Source: an uncultured Caldilineaceae bacterium (lineage in GTDB: Bacteria; Chloroflexota; Anaerolineae; Caldilineales; Caldilineaceae). From it: DNA of 64,000 bases. The stretch lies in NCBI GenBank assembly GCA_951813625.1, contig CATOTS010000016.1, positions 1-64,000 of the forward strand, written 5' to 3'. The notes beneath the pieces are model-generated. The model searched no databases. It was given only the letters and a program-made list of their open reading frames with translations, and was not told the DNA's origin. This document shows, in pieces, positions 19,212 through 27,030 of the stretch. The translations under genes were made by a program, and so were the position numbers. Position 1 is the first letter of the stretch, and every line of letters starts with the position of its first letter.

Positions 19212-20348
19212 ATGAGTTCACAGAGAAAAGGGTGGACAGGTTTTTTGCGAGACGAAGGTTCTAACTTTCTCGAATGGACTGAGAGAAGTGGGATATTAAC
19301 GAAAAAGTTTGATGCGCTGGCGGCAGCACTGGGGTCATTATTTCAATGGCAGGTTAGTACCTCTCAGGACGCTACCGAAGTTTGGGAGGCTGTCCCAGCA
19401 GTTTTGCATTGCCTCGACTGTCCAGCTACTTATGAAAGGCCGGGCACTGCCTGGGCATACGCCTGGCTGTACCTTCTAGAACGCTATGTTCGAACTTGGT
19501 TTGCTTTGAAAGAGCTCGTAGCCGCACATTGCCTCCCAATGGCGAGATACGGAGTGCGTTCTCTAGATGTGGGGACAGGCCCCGGCCCATCAGCGTTCGC
19601 AGTTAACGATTTCTATTCGGCTATGATTGAGTTTGCCGAGTTGACGTCAAATACGAATTGGCGACAGCCCGCGCGTATTTTTTGTGTCGAATGCGATCGC
19701 AACACAAATCATCTACGACATCTCTTGGCTGAGATCCTATATGTGCAGTCTATGAGAGCATCCGAGAGCGTACTCGCAATGACAGGTTATCTGCGAGATT
19801 TTCGCGAAATCATGCCAACACAAGAACGTAAGAAACTATTTGAGACCTTGCGTTACGAAGAAGAAGAATATTACGACGAAGAGGCTGGCTGGTGGACTTC
19901 AGACCCCGTCTACTGGGAAAACGAAGCCCACGACATAGCTCAATCGCTACATCGTTATCGACTTATTGTTTTCAGTAATTTTCTGACTACCGTCGATATG
20001 GTAGCAAGACTTGAACAAAACCTTGTTGAAATTCTTCATGATGCGAATCCTGGTTCTGTTGTTGTAGTTCTCGGCGGCAAGGGAGGAAAATATCCTCAGA
20101 TATGCGATTGGGTGGACCAAATAGCCAAACCCGCTGGATTTGAAAAAAAGGTGATCGCAGGTGGCGAAGTCACTGTCAAGAATAGCATTATGGAGGAACG
20201 CATTTATGAGGAAGGTCAGCGAATCTACAAGTATCTCCAAGAACTCGCCCCAAATAGCGATGATGCAACGGGGCAGGTGCGCACTCACTTTGAAAAATCA
20301 CGCAGTTCCTCCGTATCCAGCAAGCTACAGGTTTACCGAAAGTACTAG
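19212..20348 (+). CDS. Class I SAM-dependent methyltransferase-like protein
   Basis: A glycine-rich SAM-binding motif RSLDVGTGPGPSAF lies near residue 120, followed by an acidic strand end (FCVECDRN) and an IVFSNFLTTV strand typical of Rossmann methyltransferases. The substrate is unknown. The start is uncertain: ATG 19212, ATG 19194 and GTG 19152 are in frame, and a GGGGG run at 19195-19199 favours 19212. The gene is AT-richer than the surroundings and lies beside the helicase/GHKL pair but on the opposite strand. An imperfect CTAAAGT repeat pair (about 19061-19110) upstream could be regulatory. Confidence 0.68.
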   Translation: MSSQRKGWTGFLRDEGSNFLEWTERSGILTKKFDALAAALGSLFQWQVSTSQDATEVWEAVPAVLHCLDCPATYERPGTAWAYAWLYLLERYVRTWFALKELVAAHCLPMARYGVRSLDVGTGPGPSAFAVNDFYSAMIEFAELTSNTNWRQPARIFCVECDRNTNHLRHLLAEILYVQSMRASESVLAMTGYLRDFREIMPTQERKKLFETLRYEEEEYYDEEAGWWTSDPVYWENEAHDIAQSLHRYRLIVFSNFLTTVDMVARLEQNLVEILHDANPGSVVVVLGGKGGKYPQICDWVDQIAKPAGFEKKVIAGGEVTVKNSIMEERIYEEGQRIYKYLQELAPNSDDATGQVRTHFEKSRSSSVSSKLQVYRKY

Positions 20349-20590
20349 ATCTCGTTGACATTTCGTTCAAGTCATATGAGAGTAGCGGCAAAGTGCAGGA
20401 AAGCTATGAAACGTCGGTCTAAAGTGTTTCCCTAATGAATTCGAGAGTCTCGATACGCCCGGCTTCTCGGATTTATCCACGAATTAAATCGAGACGACCC
20501 ATCCGAGTACTTGCCTATTCCGCTCCCAATGGGAGCGGGTCTGCGGACCTGAAACGGTACGGAATCATCACATAACAGGAGGTACAGGTG

Positions 20591-21073
20591 ATGGGATCGA
20601 ACGCATTCGGAAAGAGGATTTCTCTGCAGATCGCCGTGATCGTCGTTCTCGCCGCGGCCCTCAGGGTCGTAGTCCTGGAGCTTGACAAGCTCGACTGCTA
20701 CTCGGCCCCGTACATTCAGTGGAACCGCGGATTCGTTTGCGACATGGGCTTCTTCGTGATGCCCGTACTGATGCTGGCGGCTTTCCTGCTGGCCGTCATC
20801 CCGTTCAGGTTCCTCGCAGAGAAGCGAGATCAGATTGCACTCGCTGCCGTCCTCATCATGGCGCCGGTCGCTGCGAATGCCCTGTTGCGCGTCGCAGAAT
20901 TCTTTCTCTTGACCTGCACTGAGAATGACTTCGACGACGCCGATTCGGTCTGCATTGAGTGGGCCGTTCAGGCGGGTATACTCGCGGCCCCAACATTGCT
21001 GGCTGTCCTGTTTCTGGCCCTCAAAGGCTGGAGACTGCTGGTTGGACCGGCCCGCCTCAGAGAAGCCGGATGA
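20591..21073 (+). CDS. Multi-pass membrane protein, 160 aa
   Basis: AGGAGG at 20577-20582 places translation at the ATG 20591. Four hydrophobic segments are visible (VIVVLAAALRVVVLEL, FFVMPVLMLAAFLLAVIPF, LAAVLIMAPVAANALLRVAEFF and LAAPTLLAVLFLAL) with Cys residues in the loops. No family name can be given. A decayed relative sits at 32611-33090, sharing the PVxANAxLRxxxF core. Confidence 0.65.
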   Translation: MGSNAFGKRISLQIAVIVVLAAALRVVVLELDKLDCYSAPYIQWNRGFVCDMGFFVMPVLMLAAFLLAVIPFRFLAEKRDQIALAAVLIMAPVAANALLRVAEFFLLTCTENDFDDADSVCIEWAVQAGILAAPTLLAVLFLALKGWRLLVGPARLREAG

Positions 21074-21305
21074 AACACCCGGCAGGTCCACTTGTTGTTG
21101 CGCTTCCCATCTCCGCCCGCTCACCGGGCACGACATTCCCATCGCTCCCCCTACACCCTTGCCCGCGGATGAAGATTGCAGCAACTGCGCTGAGCGGGCT
21201 GTGGATTTATCGCGAATGGATGAGCTCTTCATGTCGGGGACCGAGTCTTCCACCACAATGAGTACTCACACATAGTCTTTGAGCGAAGACACGGAGGACG
21301 GGTGG

Positions 21306-21707
21306 ATGAAACGGATTGCCATTCTGATCGCCGTTTTCGCGCTCGCAGCCTGCGTCCCTATTCAGCCCGACGATCCACAGGCGCCGGAACCGAGGGCCAA
21401 GGGCGGTTTGGAGGAGCTTGCAGGCGTCTTTGCCAAGATGGACCAGCAGGACGCCCCATCCGAGTACCTGGCTCTTCTGCTCGACTTCGAGACGTGCATC
21501 TTGTTGTTGTGGGAGAATTCAGGGAACGAAATTGAGAAGGAGTTTTCTGACGAAGAGATGGCGGTCCTGGTCATGTACACCGTGTCAACATTTATGACGG
21601 GCATTATGTTCCCGGAGGACTATGAACAAGAGGCCGAAGTGGAGTTCAAGCGACAGCAATATCACCTCTTGACTTTGTCCGTGGATTTTTGCAGAGAGCT
21701 GGACTGA
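21306..21707 (+). CDS. Small lipoprotein, paralogue family member 1
   Basis: GGAGG lies 8 bases before the ATG at 21306. The signal peptide ends in a lipobox, LAAC, followed by VPIQPDDP. The mature part is acidic and helical, with SEYLALLLDFETC and a C-terminal Cys (VDFCRELD) that may form a disulphide. It belongs to a window-specific family with genes at 37132, 48014 (broken) and 49458. Palindromic element R2 follows the stop by 14 bases. Confidence 0.7.
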   Translation: MKRIAILIAVFALAACVPIQPDDPQAPEPRAKGGLEELAGVFAKMDQQDAPSEYLALLLDFETCILLLWENSGNEIEKEFSDEEMAVLVMYTVSTFMTGIMFPEDYEQEAEVEFKRQQYHLLTLSVDFCRELD

Positions 21708-21721
21708 CCCTTCGGGCCAGC

Positions 21722-22136
21722 CCGGCCAGCCCCTTGTGCGCGCAAGCGTTCACCCGGGCAGATCGCGCTGCGAACGCCATTAGCGCCTGTGGAATGGGGG
21801 GGGCCGGCAGTTGAATGTCGCAGATGGGAGGGAGTTATCTGAATGCCTTGCCCCGCGTCCCCCGAAGGCCTTGGGAGAGAGGTCCTCCGGTCTCGCGAGG
21901 CAAGGCGTGAGCAGCATAGCAGGCAGGCTTTTGCGCTGCCAGCCGCTCCGTCTGCGCTCCTGTCCGCCGTTCGGACGTTCAAGGCGCGCCGGCTGAATCG
22001 GGAGGTATCCCAGGTACCCTCAGGCGAATTCAGGCGCTCTGCGGACCTTATCGCGCGGAAAATTTGTTCTAATCGGGCTGAAAAGGGGAAAGAACGCCGG
22101 ATTCGGGCATTTTGACCTGCTCCGGCGTTTATGGCG
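21722..22136 (+). repeat. Long structured repeat, copy B (contains palindromic element R2 at 21722-21807)
   Basis: A near copy of 11283-11712 over its full length: the palindromic opening, the GCCTTGCC/GGCAAGGC stem, the GAGGTATCCCAGGTACCC block and the terminal ATTTGTTC module with a GCCGGAT/CTCCGGC hairpin. Confidence 0.75.
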
Positions 22137-22301
22137 TCTGGGGGGAGCAGACTTGTGCAGTGTGCATGATGAGGGTCTGCCCGCGGCAGCTCTTCGGGGC
22201 CCGGGTCTGCCGCTGCGCGGGCCCTGCAGGAACGGTCCAACTTGTGTATCTTGTACGAAGGCGGCGAGTTGTAAATACGGGGCTGTTCGGGCTCGATCGA
22301 C

Positions 22302-22505
22302 TTACGGAGCGTTCATGTCGGCGACATAAGCGAAAAGCCCAATGCCATAGAAGATGGAAATATGTAAGAGCTTGAGAATACGAAACACGGTCTCTATACA
22401 CGAAGGGCGGAAAGTCAGCAGCCCGATCGGTTCTGCGCCGCGTAGACGCCAAAAGCCAGTGAGGAGAAAAAGCGGAATGGGAAGCGTGAAGCTCACGGCG
22501 GTCAA
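22302..22505 (-). CDS. Possible small membrane protein
   Basis: A 67-codon minus-strand frame encodes two hydrophobic stretches (FTLPIPLFLLTGFW and LLHISIFYGIGLFAYVA). It has only TTG or GTG starts and no clear ribosome-binding site, so it may be chance or a remnant. The rest of 22137-22636 shows nothing else I can support. Confidence 0.22.
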   Translation of the reverse strand: MTAVSFTLPIPLFLLTGFWRLRGAEPIGLLTFRPSCIETVFRILKLLHISIFYGIGLFAYVADMNAP

Positions 22506-22636
22506 AGCCCGTGGAGGGCAGTGCCTGCGGCGAGCGCCTTTGTGTAGCGGGCCATTGTTCCTTCGCTTCCCCGTCGCCCCTGCACCATGGCAGCTTGGGC
22601 GGGGGCACAGGCTGCGGCCATGCGTTGGGCCAGGCG

Positions 22637-22834
22637 CTGGATTGGCGGGTGGAGAGGAAGCGGTTGACGAAGGACAGGACGTAGCTGCGCAAAACGGTTT
22701 CCTGACGCTGGGGGGCGCTCCTGGCGAAAGCGTTTAATTGCCAACCGGGGAACCGGTCGCCGCTGGAGTGAGTGATCGTTCAGTACCGGGTGAGGGAGGA
22801 CAGGCGCAGCGAGATTGTGAATGATCCGAACAGG
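22637..22834 (+). pseudogene. Type ISP/IIG restriction-modification enzyme, 3' remnant
   Basis: The frames read LDWRVERKRLTKDRT, NGFLTLGG, AKAFN and NRSPLE-stop-VIVQYR followed by VREDRRSEIVNDPNR. These match in order the C-terminus of the intact enzyme at 43669-46782 (LDWRVEKMRLSKNKT, NRFLTLDG, AEAFN, NRSALEWVIDQYR, VKTDKRSGIVNDPNR). Stops and frameshifts show decay. It abuts the YhcG-like gene, whose open frame runs back into it. Confidence 0.7.
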
Positions 22835-22849
22835 GGGAAGGAGCGGGTC

Positions 22850-24028
22850 GTGGAGAGGAAGACAGTCAAGGCCAACGAGCATGAGACTTCGTACGGCGTG
22901 ATCTTTGGCGATGTGTCGGGGATTATCGATGCCGCCAGGGAGTCGGCGACGCGTGCGGTGAATGCCGCCATGACTGCCGCGTATTGGTTGATCGGGCATC
23001 GCATCGTCGAGTTTGAGCAGTCAGGGGAGGAGCGGGCTGCGTACGGGAGTGCGCTCATCGAGAGATTGGCGGCTGACTTGACCCAGCGGTTTGGACGCGG
23101 CTTCTCGCGTCAGAATCTCCAGAACATGCGTCTATTTTACCTGGCCTATCCGCCTGCCAAGATTCGCCAGACGGTGTCTGGCAAATCTGACGGCGATTCG
23201 ATTGAAGCGCGCTTGGGAGCGCTTCTTTCTGTTTTTCCGCTACCCTGGTCTGCCTATGTACGGCTGTTATCGGTCAAAAACGTGCGTGCGCGTGAATTCT
23301 ATGCGGCGGAGGCGCTGCGAGGAGGATGGACGGTTCGCCAGCTCACCCGGCAAATCGGTTCCCAGTCTTACGAGCGCACCGCGCTGTCGAAGAACAGGGC
23401 GGCCATGTTGGCGAGGGGGGGAGAGCCCCGGGTGGAGGACCGCCTACTCCCCCAGGAGGCGATCAAGGACCCGTTCGTTCTGGAGTTTCTCGACCTGAAG
23501 GATGAGTACTCAGAAAGTGATCTGGAGGAGGCCCTGATCGTTCATCTGGGAAATTTCCTCCTGGAGATGGGGGATGATTTCTGCTTCATAAGCAGGCAGA
23601 AACGCCTGCGCGTCGGTCATGAATGGTACCGGGTCGACTTACTACTTTTTAACCGGCGCCTGCGGTGTCTGGTGGTTATCGACTTGAAGATCGGCAGCTT
23701 TACCCACGCGGACGCGGGGCAGATGAACTTTTACCTGAACTATGCGCGGGAGCATTGGGTCCGGGAGGGGGAGAACCCACCGGTTGGACTGATTCTCTGT
23801 TCCGAGAAGGATGAGACGCTGGCGCGGTATGCGCTTGAGGGGTTGGCAAACGAGGTGATGGCTGCGGAGTACCGAATCGCCTTGCCCGACGAGGGGTTGT
23901 TGGCAGCGGAGTTGGAGCGAACGCGCCAGGTGATGGATCTGCGCGCCGCGGTAACGATAGAAGGGTCATTAACGGTGAAAGCTACGTTAACGCGCGGTAC
24001 ACCGACAGCGGGGCGTCCGGAGGGTTGA
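22850..24028 (+). CDS. YhcG-type PDDEXK nuclease (DUF1016 family)
   Basis: AAGGAG lies 7 bases before a GTG at 22850, which I take as the start; an earlier in-frame ATG at 22772 lies inside the type ISP remnant. The N-terminal helical DUF1016 region (AAYWLIGHRIVEFEQ, RFGRGFSRQNLQNMRLFYLAYP) is followed by the nuclease domain with YRVDLLLFNRRLRCLVVIDLKIG, which supplies the D...(D/E)xK motif, then GQMNFYLNYA. These proteins are Holliday-junction-resolvase-like nucleases often found near type I restriction genes and defence islands. Confidence 0.85.
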   Translation: MERKTVKANEHETSYGVIFGDVSGIIDAARESATRAVNAAMTAAYWLIGHRIVEFEQSGEERAAYGSALIERLAADLTQRFGRGFSRQNLQNMRLFYLAYPPAKIRQTVSGKSDGDSIEARLGALLSVFPLPWSAYVRLLSVKNVRAREFYAAEALRGGWTVRQLTRQIGSQSYERTALSKNRAAMLARGGEPRVEDRLLPQEAIKDPFVLEFLDLKDEYSESDLEEALIVHLGNFLLEMGDDFCFISRQKRLRVGHEWYRVDLLLFNRRLRCLVVIDLKIGSFTHADAGQMNFYLNYAREHWVREGENPPVGLILCSEKDETLARYALEGLANEVMAAEYRIALPDEGLLAAELERTRQVMDLRAAVTIEGSLTVKATLTRGTPTAGRPEG

Positions 24029-24250
24029 ACGAGTCAATGGATAGTGGCCCATATGAGCACGCCCACGGGAGCCGGCCGCAGCGTGCGGCGCCGCGGCGTT
24101 CTTGGCGAGATCGTCGATTTTTTGTGCAGCCGGTGCGCGACTTCGTCGCTGCCGGCGCGGTTCGGCCGTGCGCTCCGGGCTGCGCGCCACGCGCACGGCC
24201 GCGCGGCGGCTGCTGGTTCTGCGCCCGGGCGGTTTTTTCTCATTGCACTG

Positions 24251-25069
24251 CTAAGTCAGCCAGCGTGCGGCCTGGCCGGCGTCCTCGTTGCGCGTGTACC
24301 TGGCCGGCATGGCCGGCGACTTCCAGCGGCCCTGGCGCTGCATCGCGGGCAGGGGCGCGCCGGCCCGCACCATGCGCTGCGCCATGCCGACGCGGCCCGA
24401 GTGGCCGCTGTAGGGTCCGACGAGGCCGGCCTGTTGGCAGGCCTGTCGGATGCGTTTTCCGATCTGCGCCGCGCTGAGGCGGAAGATGAGCGCCCTGTTT
24501 TCGAACGGCTTGACGTCGGGCCCGGTCGTGCGCGCCGGCCGCATCAGGCCGAACTCGGGCGCGCCGTCGTCGAGGACCGCCTGCATCGTGCGCAGGTCGC
24601 GCAGGTAGGCGGTCGCGAGCGGCGTGATGTAGCCCACCTGCTCTTCGTGGCCCTTGGAGGGCGCGATGCGCAGGCGGCCGCTGCCGGCGTCCGACGCCAG
24701 GTGGCAGAGGGCGACGTCGACCTGGGCGCGCAGCTGCACCTCCAGGCGCTCCTCCCATCGTCCCAGGCGGCCGCGGCGCGGCTTGAGCGCGGTCGCCCGG
24801 ATCTGCGCCAGTTCGTGCGCGCCCAGGGCAGCCGCCTGGCGGGGTGCGGGCGCGTTTCGGCGCAGGCGTTTAAGGCAGTGCCCGACCATGGGGTCGGCGG
24901 CGGTCAGCGGCTGGCCGGCGGCGCGCTGCCAGAAGGTGAGCGCGGCGAGCACGATGGCGAGGCCGTTGATGCGGCTGGCCGCGGCGCCGGCTTGCGGTGG
25001 CGAGCGAGGCCCAGGCCTCGCGTTCGCGGCGTGCATTGTTGTCTGGCTGCATAGGCGCGAGAATTTCAA
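24251..25069 (-). pseudogene. Tyrosine recombinase (integrase), decayed
   Basis: The C-terminus keeps YSGHSGRVGMAQRM, QGRWKSPAMPARYTR and QAARWLT, giving the H-x-x-R, W and Tyr signatures, and resembles the intact integrase at 52156-53148. Where that protein has SDAGLRRSEAA, carrying the first catalytic Arg, this one reads [16 protein letters not shown], so the active-site segment is deleted or shifted. The N-terminal ~120 residues of the family are missing. It is probably the relic of an integrated element. Confidence 0.6.
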
Positions 25070-25151
25070 CAGGGCGCGGTATCCGTCGCGCGTAAGAACA
25101 GGCGATCGGGCAGGATTTCGCTCGGATTGTCAGAAAACAAAGGAGATGATG

Positions 25152-26717
25152 ATGGCTGAACGCGAGCAACTGACAACGGCGCACGGAGCGCCGGTTGGAG
25201 ACAACCAGAACTCATTGACTGCAGGCCCGCGCGGGCCGCTGCTGATGCAGGACTATCAGCTGCTGGAGAAGATGGCTACCTTTAACCGCGAACGGGTCCC
25301 GGAACGGGTGGTGCATGCCAAAGGCTCGGGGGCCTACGGCACCTTTACGGTTACGAATGACGTTACCCGCTACACCAAGGCGAAGATTTTTTCTGACATC
25401 GGCAAACAGACCGACTGTCTGCTCCGCTTTTCGACGGTCGCGGGGGAGCGCGGCGCGGCGGACGCTGAACGCGACGTACGCGGCTTCGCGGTCAAGTTCT
25501 ACACTGAAGAGGGCAACTGGGACATGGTCGGCAACAACACGCCGGTCTTCTTCGTGCGCGATCCCTACAAGTTCGGCGACTTCATCCATACGCAGAAACG
25601 CGATCCCAAGACGAACATGCGCTCGAGCACAGCGATGTGGGACTTCTGGTCACTTTCCCCCGAGAGCCTGCACCAGGTCACGATCCTGATGAGCGATCGC
25701 GGTCTGCCCCAGGGCTATCGCTTTGTCAACGGCTACAGCAGCCACACCTACAGCTTCATCAACGCCGCCGCCGAACGGTTCTGGATCAAGTTCCACTTCA
25801 AGACGATGCAGGGCATCAGGACCTGGACCAATGCGCAGGCGGCCGAGATTGTCGGGCGGGATCGTGAGAGTTCGCAACGCGACCTGTTCGACGCGATTGC
25901 GAGGAAAGAGTACCCGAAATGGCGCGTCTGTGTGCAGGTGATGCCGGAGGCGGAGGCCGAGACCTGCCAGATCAACCCCTTCGACCTGACCAAGGTGTGG
26001 CCCCATGGCGACTACCCGCTGATCGAGATCGGCATCATGGAACTCAATCGCAACCCCGAGAACTATTTTGCCGACATCGAGCAGGCCGCGTTCGAGCCCT
26101 CCAACATTGTGCCCGGCATCAGCTTCTCGCCGGACAAGATGCTGCAGGCGCGGATCATGTCCTACGCCGATGCCCACCGCTACCGCATCGGGGTCAACTA
26201 CGCTTCCCTCCCGGCCAACAACCCCCAATGTCCGGTCCACACCTACCACCGTGACGGCAACCTGCGTTTTGACGGCAACTGCGGCGGCGCGGTCAACTAT
26301 GAGCCGAACAGCATGGGAGGCCCGGTCGAGGATTCCCGTGCCCTCGAGCCGCCACTCAAGGTGTCCGGGGACGCAGACCGCTACGACCACCGCGTTGGCA
26401 ACGACGACTATACCCAGCCGGGCATTCTGTTCCGCCTGATGAGCGACGACCAGAAGGAGCAGCTGTTCAGCAACATTGCCGAAGCGATGGATGGCGTGCC
26501 GGAACGCATCCAGGTGCGTCAGCTTGTCCACTTCTACAAGGCCGATCCGGACTATGCTTGCGGCGTGGCCGGAAAGTTGGACCTCGCCCATGTTTCCGGG
26601 CAGGTTGCTGCGCTGGCGGACCTTTCTCTGACTGAACTGAACGCGAAGACCAGCGCACAAGGATATGCGGATCTAGAGTCGACGCCGGAGCCGTCGCTGG
26701 CGAAGGCGGCTGACTGA
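25152..26717 (+). CDS. katA: Haem catalase (KatA type)
   Basis: Disproportionates hydrogen peroxide to water and oxygen in the cytoplasm. The catalytic His55 lies in [12 protein letters not shown], the partner Asn in [13 protein letters not shown], and the haem-ligand Tyr338 in [12 protein letters not shown]. At 521 aa it lacks the extra flavodoxin-like domain of large catalases. AAGGAG (25139-25145) stands before three consecutive ATGs; 25152 has the best spacing. It lies beside the decayed integrase but is itself intact. Confidence 0.95.
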   Translation: MAEREQLTTAHGAPVGDNQNSLTAGPRGPLLMQDYQLLEKMATFNRERVPERVVHAKGSGAYGTFTVTNDVTRYTKAKIFSDIGKQTDCLLRFSTVAGERGAADAERDVRGFAVKFYTEEGNWDMVGNNTPVFFVRDPYKFGDFIHTQKRDPKTNMRSSTAMWDFWSLSPESLHQVTILMSDRGLPQGYRFVNGYSSHTYSFINAAAERFWIKFHFKTMQGIRTWTNAQAAEIVGRDRESSQRDLFDAIARKEYPKWRVCVQVMPEAEAETCQINPFDLTKVWPHGDYPLIEIGIMELNRNPENYFADIEQAAFEPSNIVPGISFSPDKMLQARIMSYADAHRYRIGVNYASLPANNPQCPVHTYHRDGNLRFDGNCGGAVNYEPNSMGGPVEDSRALEPPLKVSGDADRYDHRVGNDDYTQPGILFRLMSDDQKEQLFSNIAEAMDGVPERIQVRQLVHFYKADPDYACGVAGKLDLAHVSGQVAALADLSLTELNAKTSAQGYADLESTPEPSLAKAAD

Positions 26718-27030
26718 CCTTCCAGCAGTTTAGGGCTGGCTGAAGAGTCATGGCTTTATTGAAGCTCGGTCCAGGGTCACGCCGATCCGGACGATGGTTC
26801 ATCTTACCTGCTTCAATGCTGTGGTGGCATCGATGGACCACAGCGCTGTGAACTTACCAATTCGTCGCTGACAAAGGCCGTCGGGGGCAGCGCGCCCCCT
26901 TGGCGGCCTGCTCCGCTTTCCTCGCCGACCGCGAATTCACCGCCCACCTGACACTTTCAGCGACCGTCATCTCGTTTCGTATGGCGGCCCCGATCTGCGC
27001 GCGTGGAGATACGCCGGTCGCCGGCTTGTC
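26718..27030. other. Convergent intergenic region with hairpin
   Basis: No gene is supported. GGGGGC (26883-26888) and GCCCCC (26894-26899) form a strong hairpin between the convergent catalase and transglycosylase genes and may end transcription, though no T tract follows. Confidence 0.4.

Noticed and set aside
21662..22240. Minus-strand open frame across the long repeat
   Set aside because: Also open in the other long copy, but starts differ, composition is Arg/Ala-rich and there is no ribosome-binding site; a structured non-coding element fits better.
24034..24243. Minus-strand frame upstream of the decayed integrase, resembling the tail after the FitA antitoxin
   Set aside because: The shared IDDL-type word is short and appears in different frames; not enough to call homology.
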